A stretch of 37,749 nucleotides of DNA, taken from the NCBI GenBank assembly GCA_029858545.1, contig JAOUFA010000002.1, forward strand, positions 1 through 37,749, read 5' to 3'. The position numbers were made by a program, and so were the translations under genes. The notes beneath the pieces were generated by a model. The model searched no databases, had not been told where the DNA came from, and saw only the letters and a program-made list of their open reading frames with translations. This document shows positions 22,538 through 29,838 of this stretch, piece after piece; position 1 is the first letter of the stretch, and every line of letters starts with the position of its first letter. The stretch comes from Betaproteobacteria bacterium. Its GTDB lineage: Bacteria; Pseudomonadota; Gammaproteobacteria; Burkholderiales; SG8-39.

Positions 22538-24739
22538 ATGCGACAGACATTGCAACGGATGTTCGCGATAGCCGGCCTTTTGATCACCTCGATTCTGCTT
22601 TCGACGACCGCCGGGGCAGCGGGCGTCAACGGCAACAACGCCAGCGACCAAACGACCGATCGTGCGCGCGTCGACACCGGGTACGCGCTGGTGCAGTTGA
22701 ACGGCGAGCCGCTCGCCACCTACGTCAAGACCAAGCCCCCGCGCGGCAAGAAGATCGATTTCAGCAGCGCGACGGTGAAGTCCTACCGCGCTCAGTTGCA
22801 GGCGCTGCGCAACGACTTCAAGTCCTGGCTGCGCGGCAACGCTCCCCGCGCCAAGGTTAGCGGGGAATTCGACCTGTCGCTCAACGCGGTCTCGCTGCAG
22901 TTGAACGGCGTACCGCTCGCCACCATCGCCGCTGCGCCGATGGTGCTGCGCGCCGAATATCACGGCCTCTACTATCCAAACGTCGCCGATCCCGATCTCG
23001 CACTGATCGGCGCGCCGCAGGCCTGGAATCTGGGCGGCGGCGCGGCGCTGGCCGGCGCCGGCGTCAAGGTCGCGATCGTCGATACCGGCATCGATGCAAG
23101 CCATCCCTGCTTCGGCGACGCCGGCTACCCGGCGCAATCGCAAGCCGGCGACACCCGCTACACCAATAACAAGGTGATCGCGGCGAAGGTCTTCAACAAC
23201 AAGTCGCCCAGCCGCCACTACACGGCCGAGGCGCTCCAGGAACACGGCACGCACGTTGCCGGCACCGTCGCCTGCAACGACGGCACGCCGGCCTCCGTGA
23301 ACGGCGTCGCGATTTCCCATCCGATCTCCGGCGTCGCGCCGCGCGCGCTGCTCGGCAACTACAACGTGTTTCCCGGTGACGTCACCAGCGCCCGCTCGGA
23401 GGACATCCTCAATGCGCTGGAAGCCGCCTACCTGGACGGCTTCGACGTCGCCAATATGAGCCTCGGTGGCGGCGCATCGGGCATCCAGGATCTGCTCACC
23501 ATCGCGGTCGACAATCTGGATCAGGCCAACATGGTGGTCGCGGTCGCGGCGGGCAACAGCGGGCCCGGTCACTACACGATCGAGTCGCCCGGCTCGGCCG
23601 CGCGCGCGCTGACCGCCGGCGCCGCCACCGTCGGGCACTACCTCGGCGCGCCGGTCGCCGTGAGCGGCAGCACCTACGGTGCGACGGTCGGCAGCTTCGC
23701 GACCGTTAGTGCCGACCTGGCGGGCATCCTCGGGGTGGTCACCGAAGGCGCGCTGGTCAACGGCATCGGCAACGCCTGCGCGGCGCTGACCCCGGGCAGC
23801 CTGCTCGGCCAGGTCGCGCTCATCTCGCGCGGCACCTGCACCTTCTCGACCAAGATCCGCAACGCGCAGAACGCCGGCGCCGCCGCGGTGCTGGTGGCGA
23901 ACAACGTCGCGGGCGACGGCATCGCGATGGGCCAGGACGGCACGCCGTCCCAGCCGACGGTCGCGGCGTACATGCTGTCGCGCTCCGACGGTCTGGCGGT
24001 GAAAGCGAACAACGGCGCGGCGACCACCATCGCGGCGGCAATGCAGTATTTCGTCTCGGGCAACGACGACTTCATGGCCGGCTTCAGCAGCCAGGGTCCG
24101 ACGGACGTCGACTTCCGCGTCAAACCCGACGTGGTCGCGCCAGGCGTGAACGTGCTGAGTTCGATCCCGCACCAGTTCTGCGCGGCGCCGCCCTGCTTCG
24201 CGTTCTTCCAGGGCACCTCGATGGCCACGCCGCACCTGGCCGGCTCGGCGGCGGTGGTCCGCTGGCTGCACCCGGACTGGTCTGCGGCGCAGGTCCGCTC
24301 GGCGATCGTCAACACCGCGGCGCAGGGCGTCCTGAAGCAATCCACCAGCATCGCGCTGCAGCGCGACGTCAACGTCATCGGCGCGGGCCGCGAGGATCTA
24401 CTCTCGGCGGCGGGCGCGCAGGTCGCGCTCGACCCGGTGAGCATCAGCTTCGGCGCGATTCCTTCGGGTTCGGGACAGACGCGAAGCACGAGCGTGACGC
24501 TGACCAACCTCACCGGCAGCCCGCAGACCTTCGACGTAAGCGTCGGGGCGGGCGACGCGAGCGTCGCCTACTCGGTCGCGCCTGCATTCGTGACCCTGCT
24601 TGCGGGTGAATCAGGCGTGATCACGCTCACCATGAGAGCGCAAATGGGCGCCGGAGAGGGCAATCACCAGGCAACGCTGACGCTGCGCAGCGGCGGCGCG
24701 GAAGTCGCGCACGCGGCGGTCTACACCTTCATCAAGTAG
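22538..24739 (+). CDS. Secreted subtilisin-like (S8) serine protease with PA domain
   Basis: 733 aa. A signal peptide (MRQTLQRMFAIAGLLITSIL, cleavage near AGA-A) precedes an inhibitor-I9-like propeptide (about 45-145). The S8 catalytic residues are D182 (VAIVDTGID), H236 (EHGTHVAGT), oxyanion N340 (AAGNSGPG) and S561 (GTSMATPHLAG). A PA domain is inserted between N and S (QVALISRGTCTFSTKIRNAQ). A C-terminal beta-sandwich-like domain (about 640-733, VTLTNLTGSPQTFDVSV) ends the protein. ATG 22538 has AAGGAG upstream. It is probably exported to the periplasm or medium for protein degradation. The propeptide has two similar motifs (LVQLNGEPLAT; LQLNGVPLAT), suggesting an internal duplication. Confidence 0.95.
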   Translation: MRQTLQRMFAIAGLLITSILLSTTAGAAGVNGNNASDQTTDRARVDTGYALVQLNGEPLATYVKTKPPRGKKIDFSSATVKSYRAQLQALRNDFKSWLRGNAPRAKVSGEFDLSLNAVSLQLNGVPLATIAAAPMVLRAEYHGLYYPNVADPDLALIGAPQAWNLGGGAALAGAGVKVAIVDTGIDASHPCFGDAGYPAQSQAGDTRYTNNKVIAAKVFNNKSPSRHYTAEALQEHGTHVAGTVACNDGTPASVNGVAISHPISGVAPRALLGNYNVFPGDVTSARSEDILNALEAAYLDGFDVANMSLGGGASGIQDLLTIAVDNLDQANMVVAVAAGNSGPGHYTIESPGSAARALTAGAATVGHYLGAPVAVSGSTYGATVGSFATVSADLAGILGVVTEGALVNGIGNACAALTPGSLLGQVALISRGTCTFSTKIRNAQNAGAAAVLVANNVAGDGIAMGQDGTPSQPTVAAYMLSRSDGLAVKANNGAATTIAAAMQYFVSGNDDFMAGFSSQGPTDVDFRVKPDVVAPGVNVLSSIPHQFCAAPPCFAFFQGTSMATPHLAGSAAVVRWLHPDWSAAQVRSAIVNTAAQGVLKQSTSIALQRDVNVIGAGREDLLSAAGAQVALDPVSISFGAIPSGSGQTRSTSVTLTNLTGSPQTFDVSVGAGDASVAYSVAPAFVTLLAGESGVITLTMRAQMGAGEGNHQATLTLRSGGAEVAHAAVYTFIK

Positions 24740-24752
24740 CCGGCGGGACGAC

Positions 24753-24778
24753 GATGCGAGCGCCGCGGCGCTCGCATC
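24753..24778. terminator. Bidirectional terminator hairpin between convergent genes
   Basis: Perfect 12-bp arms GATGCGAGCGCC and GGCGCTCGCATC flank a GC tip, centred between the protease stop (24739) and the end of the methyltransferase gene (24794). No strong T tract is present on either side, but the stem is very stable. Confidence 0.6.
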
Positions 24779-24793
24779 CTTGCGGTGCGGATC

Positions 24794-25666
24794 TCAGCGC
24801 GGCTTGACGAACTTGAGCACGAACTCGTCCTTCGGCTGCGGCGGCCCGGGCAAGTTGCGGTCGCGCGGATCGGAGGGGTTGCGCAGGAACCGGCCTTCGT
24901 CGGCGAGCCCGAACCCGGCGGCTTCGACCTCTTTGCGAAGGAAGGCTTCTTCGATGCGATGCAAAGTCCCCGACTCGGAGATGCCGGTGCCGGGCCGCCC
25001 CGAGTGGTCGGCGATGACGTAGAGGCCACCGGGCTTCAGCGCGGCGAACACCGCGCGGTTCATCTGATCCCGGTCGACGTTCATGTGGCCGAGGTCGTGG
25101 TAGTTGAACATCAGCGTGACGAGATCGAGCCCGTTCGAAGCGAACTCGGCCGGCACCGGCTGCTCGAATCGCTGCACCACTGCGAAAATGTTGCCCGCGG
25201 CCGGGTTCTTCGCGCGCTCGGCGAGCGACTGCGGCGACGTAGGGCGCGGCGCCGCGGAGAGAACGCTGCCTCCCTCGGGCGCCGCCGGTTTGGGCGCCAC
25301 CCGGCTCGGATCGCGCGCCGCGCTCTGCCCGTACACGCGTCCGGCCGGCCCGACCGCGCGCGCGAGCAACTCGGCCGTATAACCGCCCCCGGCACTCAAG
25401 TCGAGCACCACCATGCCGGGGCGCACGCCGATGAAGGCGAGCATCTGCTCGGGCTTGCGGCGCAGGTCGTTCCGGCGGTCGGCCTCGCGGCGATCGGGGC
25501 TCGCGACGATTTCGGCGATGCGCGTTTGCGAAAGGACTTCCGTCGCCGGGGAGTCCTTGGCGGTGCTGCCGGGGTTCGAGCAGGCGCCGAGGAGCAGCGC
25601 CATCGCGAGCAGTGCCCCCGAACAATCTCCATGGCGGAGTTCGGCGCGAAGAATTGCGATTGTCAT
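24794..25666 (-). CDS. Class I SAM methyltransferase-like lipoprotein
   Basis: 290 aa. The N-terminus is a lipoprotein signal ending in LLLGAC, so Cys is lipidated and the protein would face the periplasm. The rest is a Rossmann methyltransferase domain: motif I VVLDLSAGGGYTAELLARAV, then DLVTLMFNYHDLGH and ALKPGGLYVIADHSG. The aspartate or glycine of motif I is partly altered (LSAGGG). Methyltransferase-like lipoproteins of this kind occur in other proteobacteria, but no SAM pool is known in the periplasm, so the role is unclear. The start at 25666 is not backed by a strong ribosome-binding site, and an alternative cytoplasmic start would remove the signal. Confidence 0.82.
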   Translation of the reverse strand: MTIAILRAELRHGDCSGALLAMALLLGACSNPGSTAKDSPATEVLSQTRIAEIVASPDRREADRRNDLRRKPEQMLAFIGVRPGMVVLDLSAGGGYTAELLARAVGPAGRVYGQSAARDPSRVAPKPAAPEGGSVLSAAPRPTSPQSLAERAKNPAAGNIFAVVQRFEQPVPAEFASNGLDLVTLMFNYHDLGHMNVDRDQMNRAVFAALKPGGLYVIADHSGRPGTGISESGTLHRIEEAFLRKEVEAAGFGLADEGRFLRNPSDPRDRNLPGPPQPKDEFVLKFVKPR

Positions 25667-25684
25667 GCTGGCTCCGTCATTTCG

Positions 25685-25700
25685 TGATCTTCGAAGATCA
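25685..25700. repeat. Perfect 16-bp palindrome
   Basis: TGATCTTCGAAGATCA lies between the truncated toxin gene and the methyltransferase gene start, 18 bp upstream of the latter. Possible operator, or a scar of the event that truncated the toxin gene. Confidence 0.6.
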
Positions 25701-25711
25701 TACTAATCAAT

Positions 25712-25879
25712 TTACCGTTCGCCGAGCGGGTGCCAGGCGTCAGGAAACTTCCGGATCCGTTCGATTGCCGCGACTGCCTCCAGCAGAAAGGCATCGCCCA
25801 AACCGGGGACCTGGGCGTTGTAGTAGGAGGCGGCGTCGTCGAGCTCGCGCTGAGCGACTTCGAGAACGCGGACGTTCAC
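25712..25879 (-). pseudogene. Truncated ParE/RelE-family toxin
   Basis: GTG at 25879 overlaps the antitoxin stop (GTGA), the standard arrangement of these operons. The 55-residue product begins VNVRVLEVAQRELDDAASYY and continues with GLGDAFLLEAVAAIERI and FPDAWHPLGER, the first half of a ParE/RelE toxin (normally about 95 aa). It stops at TAA (25712-25714) right after the conserved PLGER. The C-terminal beta-strands holding the RelE catalytic or ParE gyrase-contact residues are absent, and the downstream sequence in other frames does not restore them. It is probably inactive as a toxin. Confidence 0.7.
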
Positions 25880-26097
25880 TGCCCGCGATACTTCGCCAGC
25901 ACCTGTTCCAGGGGAATCGCCTTGATGTCGCCGCGGCGGTAAGCCGCGAGACGGTCCTCGGCCTCCTTTGCCCAGAGCCGGTCGATACTCGCGTCGGGCT
26001 CATCGAGGCTCGCCAGAATTTCATCCACGAGTTTCAGACGCTCCGAAGGCGAGAGCTTGCGCGCCTGCATGCTCAGGGTCTTGGTCGCCTCGGACAT
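25876..26097 (-). CDS. Addiction-module antitoxin (TIGR02574-type)
   Basis: 73 aa. The start at ATG 26095-26097 has GGAGG about 8 nt upstream. Residues KLSPSERLKLVDEILASLDE, SIDRLWAKEAEDRLAAYRRG and PLEQVLAKY are typical of the addiction-module component that pairs with ParE/RelE-type toxins. The last residue of the antitoxin overlaps the toxin start. A promoter lies about 50 bp upstream (26149-26177). It probably survives as an orphan antitoxin because its toxin is truncated. Confidence 0.85.
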   Translation of the reverse strand: MSEATKTLSMQARKLSPSERLKLVDEILASLDEPDASIDRLWAKEAEDRLAAYRRGDIKAIPLEQVLAKYRGQ

Positions 26098-26148
26098 CGA
26101 TGGGGCCTCCGAAATTGCTGCAATTGAAAACAAAGAGCCAACCTGAGC

Positions 26149-26177
26149 ACTCTATTACCGGAAGTTGCGTTTATCAA
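26149..26177 (-). promoter_or_regulatory. Sigma70-like promoter of the addiction-module antitoxin
   Basis: Minus strand -35 TTGATA (26177-26172), 17-bp spacer and -10 TAGAGT (26154-26149), about 50 bp upstream of the antitoxin ATG. Confidence 0.45.
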
Positions 26178-26310
26178 GATTTGCCGTCCACCGCGCTGAG
26201 CGCGGAATAGGTCGCCGATTTGCTGTAGATTGCGCCCTCCGCACAGAGGTCTGTGTCCTGGCAGTTCCCCCCGTGGTCCCGGCGCGCCCGAGCGGCGCAA
26301 AAGAGCAGCC

Positions 26311-27165
26311 TTGAAAGTCCCGCAAAGAATCGAACCCCTCGTCGAGGCAGGCCTCGTCGACTCGGTCGTCCGTCAGATGATGAGCGGCAAGGAGGCGACG
26401 ATCTACCTCGTGCGCTGCGGCGAAGAGCTGCGCTGCGCGAAGGTCTACAAGACGGCCGATCAGCGCAGCTTCCGCCAGAGCGTCGATTACACCGAGGGCC
26501 GCAAGGTGCGGAACACGCGCCGCGCGCGCGCGATGGAAAAGGGCAGCCGCTACGGGCGCAAGGAAAAGGAAGAAGCCTGGCAAAGCGCCGAGGTCGCCGC
26601 GCTCGTCCGGCTCGCCGCTGCCGGCGTACGCGTGCCGCGGCCGTACAACTTCATCGACGGCGTGCTGCTGATGGAACTCGTCGCAGACGACGAAGGCAAC
26701 GGCGCCCCGCGCCTCAACGACGTGGTGTTCACCCCCGAACAGGCGCGCGCCGTGCACGCCACCCTGATCGGCGAAGTCGTGCGCATGCTCTGCGCCGGCA
26801 TCGTGCACGGCGACCTGTCGGAATACAACGTGCTCTACGGCAGCAACGGCCCCGTCATCATCGACCTGCCCCAGGCGGTCGACGCCGCCGGCAACGCCCA
26901 CGCCGGCAAGATGCTCGAGCGCGACGTCGCCAACCTCACCGCCTACTGCGGCCGCTTCGCGCCCGAACTCCTCGACACCGAATACGGCAAGGAGATCTGG
27001 TCACTCTACAAGAGCGGCACGCTACGCGTGGAGACCGAGCTGACCGGGCGCTTCGAGCGCGAGGCGAAACCGGTCGATGTGAAAGGCGTGCTGCGCGTCG
27101 TGGACGACGCGCTCAAGGAGGAGGCGGCGCGGCAGCGGCACCGGATGGAGATGGGGAGGAAGTAG
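26311..27165 (+). CDS. RIO1-family serine/threonine protein kinase
   Basis: 284 aa with TTG start at 26311, giving MKVPQRIEPLVEAGLVDSVV, the family N-terminus. Key residues: K44 (CAKVYK), catalytic D168 and N173 (HGDLSEYN), metal-binding D185 (IIDLPQAVD). Bacterial RIO1-like kinases of this length occur in Pseudomonas and relatives and have been linked to stress responses; substrates are unclear. An in-frame upstream extension is proline/arginine-rich and unlikely. The gap to the divergent antitoxin (26098-26310) has a CCGCGC-TGA-GCGCGG hairpin at 26191-26205. The gene is flanked on both sides by eroded toxin-antitoxin loci. Confidence 0.9.
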   Translation: MKVPQRIEPLVEAGLVDSVVRQMMSGKEATIYLVRCGEELRCAKVYKTADQRSFRQSVDYTEGRKVRNTRRARAMEKGSRYGRKEKEEAWQSAEVAALVRLAAAGVRVPRPYNFIDGVLLMELVADDEGNGAPRLNDVVFTPEQARAVHATLIGEVVRMLCAGIVHGDLSEYNVLYGSNGPVIIDLPQAVDAAGNAHAGKMLERDVANLTAYCGRFAPELLDTEYGKEIWSLYKSGTLRVETELTGRFEREAKPVDVKGVLRVVDDALKEEAARQRHRMEMGRK

Positions 27166-27455
27166 TCGAGGACAGGTCAATTCGGGAACGCCGGGCAAGT
27201 CCGACTGACCGAGGAGATCATTCAACCGCGGCGCACGCGCGCGCGATAGCCTTCGCCCCTGGAGCGGCCGCGTGACGCCCGCACGGCACATCTCCCCTAT
27301 CCATCGCAAGGAGGAACTGCCGCTCGCCGAAATGCGCGACCTGCTCAAGGAGAGAAACCGGGTCTAGCCTCCATCCTTTTCGGCAATGGGACGCTTTGAC
27401 GCCTCGTATCCTCGGCGGATCATTGCACTCCAAATAATGCGAGAGAAAGTACCTC
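27166..27455 (+). other. 290-bp gap between RIO1 and the second antitoxin
   Basis: No secure gene. A 31-codon frame (GTG 27272 to TAG 27367) ends EELPLAEMRDLLKERNRV and might be the tail of a lost gene, but I recognise no family. A short AT-rich stretch near 27425-27445 probably holds the promoter of the antitoxin. Confidence 0.35.
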
Positions 27456-27758
27456 ATGGAAACGATAGGTGCCAACGAACGCAATACCCAAGGCGTCTCG
27501 GCCCTCGAGGCCGCGCTCGAGAATCGCGACCACGTGGCGATCACGGTGCGCGGCAAGAGCCGTTTCGTGGTGATGGACATCGAAGAGTGTCAGCACCTGC
27601 GCGAGGAGGAACTTCTCGCGGCCTGGCACCAGGCACGGGCTGACGCGGCATCGGGCCGCAGCCGACCGGTGAGCGCGACGCAGCACTTCGCCGAAGCCGA
27701 GCGCCTCGTCGCGAATCACGCGCCGGCGCCAAGTCGCGGCGCAGCTTGGAAGTCCTGA
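27456..27758 (+). CDS. Phd/YefM-type antitoxin
   Basis: 100 aa. NTQGVSALEAALENRDHVAI and TVRGKSRFVVMDIEECQHLR are typical of the Phd/YefM N-terminal DNA-binding domain; the C-terminal tail (AERLVANHAPAPSRGAAWKS) appears extended compared with relatives of about 80 residues, perhaps because the toxin gene downstream was damaged. GAGAGAAAG precedes the ATG. It is followed directly by a toxin fragment. Confidence 0.78.
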   Translation: METIGANERNTQGVSALEAALENRDHVAITVRGKSRFVVMDIEECQHLREEELLAAWHQARADAASGRSRPVSATQHFAEAERLVANHAPAPSRGAAWKS

Positions 27759-27840
27759 GTTGCGCCCATATCGTGGCGAGATGGACCTGGCAGAAATCCT
27801 TCTGGTCAGCGTGGGCAACCACGACGAGGTGGTTCGCTAA
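27721..27840 (+). pseudogene. RelE-type toxin C-terminal remnant
   Basis: In the frame shifted by one relative to the antitoxin, the sequence reads LRPYRGEMDLAEILLVSVGNHDEVVR and stops at 27838-27840. The end ILLVSVGNHDEVVR resembles the C-terminal strand and tail of RelE-family toxins (typically a hydrophobic VxxVGxRxEVY/R pattern). No start codon or N-terminal half is present; the open frame only overlaps the antitoxin end. I read it as a decayed toxin gene. A chance frame is possible. Confidence 0.4.
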
Positions 27841-27909
27841 GGGTCTACCACTGGGACGCGAAACGCCGGCCCAACACCCGGTGCCGAAGGATAGAATCAC
27901 GCCCCACCC

Positions 27910-28470
27910 ATGGGCATCAGAATCGAAAACAGCTTCACCCTGCCCGCCCCGCTCGACGAGGCCTGGCGCACGCTCGTCGACCTGCAGCGCGTCGTGCCCT
28001 GCATGCCGGGCGCGGAACTCACCGAAGTCACCGAGGGTCGGCGCTTTCGCGCCAAGGCGCGGCTGCGCGTCGGCCCGGTCGAGCTGCAGTTCGCGGGCGA
28101 AGGCGAGTTGTACGACGTCGATGACGCCGCGCAGCGCGCGAAGCTGCGCGCGAAGGGAAGCGACAGCAAGGGGCGCGGCGCGTTCCAGACGCAGATGACG
28201 CTCGCGCTTGCCGCGCAGGGCACGGACACCCTGGTGCGGGTCGACACCGACCTGACCCTCACCGGCTCGGTCGCCCAGTACGGGCGTGGCGCGGGCATGG
28301 TCAAGGAGCTCGCGCGCGAGATGACCGCGCAGTTCGCGCGCAATCTGGCGCAGCTCTTCGCGCAACCGAGCGCGGCGGCGAAACCGGCGCTGCCGATCTC
28401 GGGCCTCGCGCTCCTCTTCGCGACCTTCGGATCGATGCTGCGCCGCTGGCTCGGCCTGAAGGCGCGATGA
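27910..28470 (+). CDS. CoxG-like (SRPBCC) protein of the molybdenum hydroxylase operon
   Basis: 186 aa. The SRPBCC fold opens with IRIENSFTLPAPLDEAWRTL and VPCMPGAELTEV; LRVGPVELQFAGEGEL and VRVDTDLTLTGSVAQYGRGA follow, ending in a short hydrophobic tail (LALLFATFGSMLRRWL) that could anchor it to the membrane. CoxG-type proteins recruit CO dehydrogenase to the membrane in Oligotropha; related proteins accompany many other molybdenum hydroxylases. Its TGA overlaps the ATG of the next gene (28467-28470). Confidence 0.88.
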   Translation: MGIRIENSFTLPAPLDEAWRTLVDLQRVVPCMPGAELTEVTEGRRFRAKARLRVGPVELQFAGEGELYDVDDAAQRAKLRAKGSDSKGRGAFQTQMTLALAAQGTDTLVRVDTDLTLTGSVAQYGRGAGMVKELAREMTAQFARNLAQLFAQPSAAAKPALPISGLALLFATFGSMLRRWLGLKAR

Positions 28471-29351
28471 AGCCGGCCGCGTTCACCTACCACGACCCGC
28501 GCTCGGTGAAGGAGGCGGTCGATCTGCTCGCGCGCCACGACAACGCGAAGCTGCTCGCCGGCGGCCAGTCGCTCGGGCCGATGCTCAATTTCCGTTTCGT
28601 GATGCCCGATCACCTGATCGACCTCAACCGCATCGACGAGCTCGCCTATATCCGCGCAAGCGGCGACACGCTGGAAGTCGGCGCGATGACGCGCCAGCGC
28701 GCGCTCGAGCGCTCCGATGACGTGAAGCGCGCCTGCCCGGCGATGATCGAGGCGTTGCACCACGTCGGCCACATGGCGACGCGCAACCGCGGCACGCTCG
28801 GCGGCAGCCTCGCGCATCTCGACCCCTCGGCCGAGTTGCCCGGCATCTGTGCGCTCTACGACGCGACGCTCAGCGCGAGCGGGCCAGCCGGCGCGAGGAA
28901 GATCGCGATCGCCGACTGGGGCGTCTCGTTCATGACCTCGGTGCTCGCGGCGAATGAAATTCTCACCGGCATCGCGCTGAAGACCTGGCGCGAGCCGCAT
29001 GGCCATGCCTTCGTCGAACTCGCGCGCCGGCACGGCGATTTCGCGGTCGCCGGGGTCGGCTGCCTCCTCGCGCTCGATGCGAAGGGCCAGGCGCGCCGCG
29101 TCGCCCTTTCCGTGATTGGTCTCGCGCACGCGCCGATCCGTCTCGCCGCGGCGGAAAAGCTGCTCCTGGGTCAGGCGATCGACGAACGCGCGATCGCCGC
29201 GGCCGCCGCCGAAGCGGCGCAGATCGACGCCATCGCCGACGCACACGTCAGCGCCGCCTACCGCCAGCGCATCGCCGGCGTGCTGATCGGCCGCGCGCTA
29301 CGCACGGCCGCGGCGCGCGCAGGGACCGCCACACAGGGAAACCCGCGATGA
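28467..29351 (+). CDS. Molybdenum hydroxylase FAD-binding medium subunit (CoxM/CutM-like)
   Basis: 294 aa. FAD-binding motifs are visible: KLLAGGQSLGPMLNFR near 30 and NRGTLGGSLAHLDPSAELPG near 105. The C-terminal CO-dehydrogenase flavoprotein domain runs from about 180. It transfers electrons from the Fe-S subunit to an acceptor via FAD. Overlaps with both neighbours (ATGA at 28467-28470 and 29348-29351) imply coupled translation of the complex. Confidence 0.93.
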   Translation: MKPAAFTYHDPRSVKEAVDLLARHDNAKLLAGGQSLGPMLNFRFVMPDHLIDLNRIDELAYIRASGDTLEVGAMTRQRALERSDDVKRACPAMIEALHHVGHMATRNRGTLGGSLAHLDPSAELPGICALYDATLSASGPAGARKIAIADWGVSFMTSVLAANEILTGIALKTWREPHGHAFVELARRHGDFAVAGVGCLLALDAKGQARRVALSVIGLAHAPIRLAAAEKLLLGQAIDERAIAAAAAEAAQIDAIADAHVSAAYRQRIAGVLIGRALRTAAARAGTATQGNPR

Positions 29352-29836
29352 CCGACCGCCGCAGAATCGAAGTTACCGTGAACGGCGTGCGCCACACGCG
29401 CGAGGTCGAGACGCGCATCACGCTCGCCGATTTCCTGCGCCGCGAACTGGGCCTCACCGGCACGCACCTCGGTTGCGAGCACGGCGTGTGCGGCGCCTGC
29501 ACGGTGCAGATGGACGGCGAGGCGCTGCGCTCGTGCATCCTCTTTGCAGTGCAGGCCGACGGCCGGTCGATCACCACGGTCGAAGGCCTCGCGCGCGCGG
29601 ACGGCACGCTGCATCCGCTGCAGCAGTCCTTTCGCGAACACCACGGCCTGCAATGCGGCTTCTGCACCCCGGGGATGCTGATGACGCTCGATGCGCTCCT
29701 CACCGAAAAGCCCGACGCGGACGAGCGCGCGGTGCGCGAGGCGATCTCGGGCAACATCTGCCGCTGCACCGGCTACCAGGGCATCGTCGCCGCGGCGCTC
29801 GACGCAGCCAAAAAATTGCGCACAGGGAGCGCCTAG
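29348..29836 (+). CDS. Molybdenum hydroxylase [2Fe-2S] small subunit (CoxS/CutS-like)
   Basis: 162 aa. Eight cluster cysteines occur in the expected pattern: GCEHGVCGAC with a fourth cysteine in LRSC (plant-type ferredoxin domain), then CGFCTPG and ICRCTGY (helical domain). It relays electrons from the molybdenum site to the FAD subunit. Only 2 nt separate its TAG from the ATG of the large subunit. Confidence 0.95.
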   Translation: MTDRRRIEVTVNGVRHTREVETRITLADFLRRELGLTGTHLGCEHGVCGACTVQMDGEALRSCILFAVQADGRSITTVEGLARADGTLHPLQQSFREHHGLQCGFCTPGMLMTLDALLTEKPDADERAVREAISGNICRCTGYQGIVAAALDAAKKLRTGSA

Positions 29837-29838
29837 CG

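Noticed and set aside
22412..24340. 642-codon minus-strand frame opposite the subtilase
   Set aside because: The subtilase triad, signal peptide and ribosome-binding site are on the plus strand; this frame has no recognisable domain.
27746..28198. Plus-strand frame starting MEVLSCAHIVARW...
   Set aside because: It ignores the RelE-like remnant in a neighbouring frame and runs antisense-like into coxG; no ribosome-binding site.
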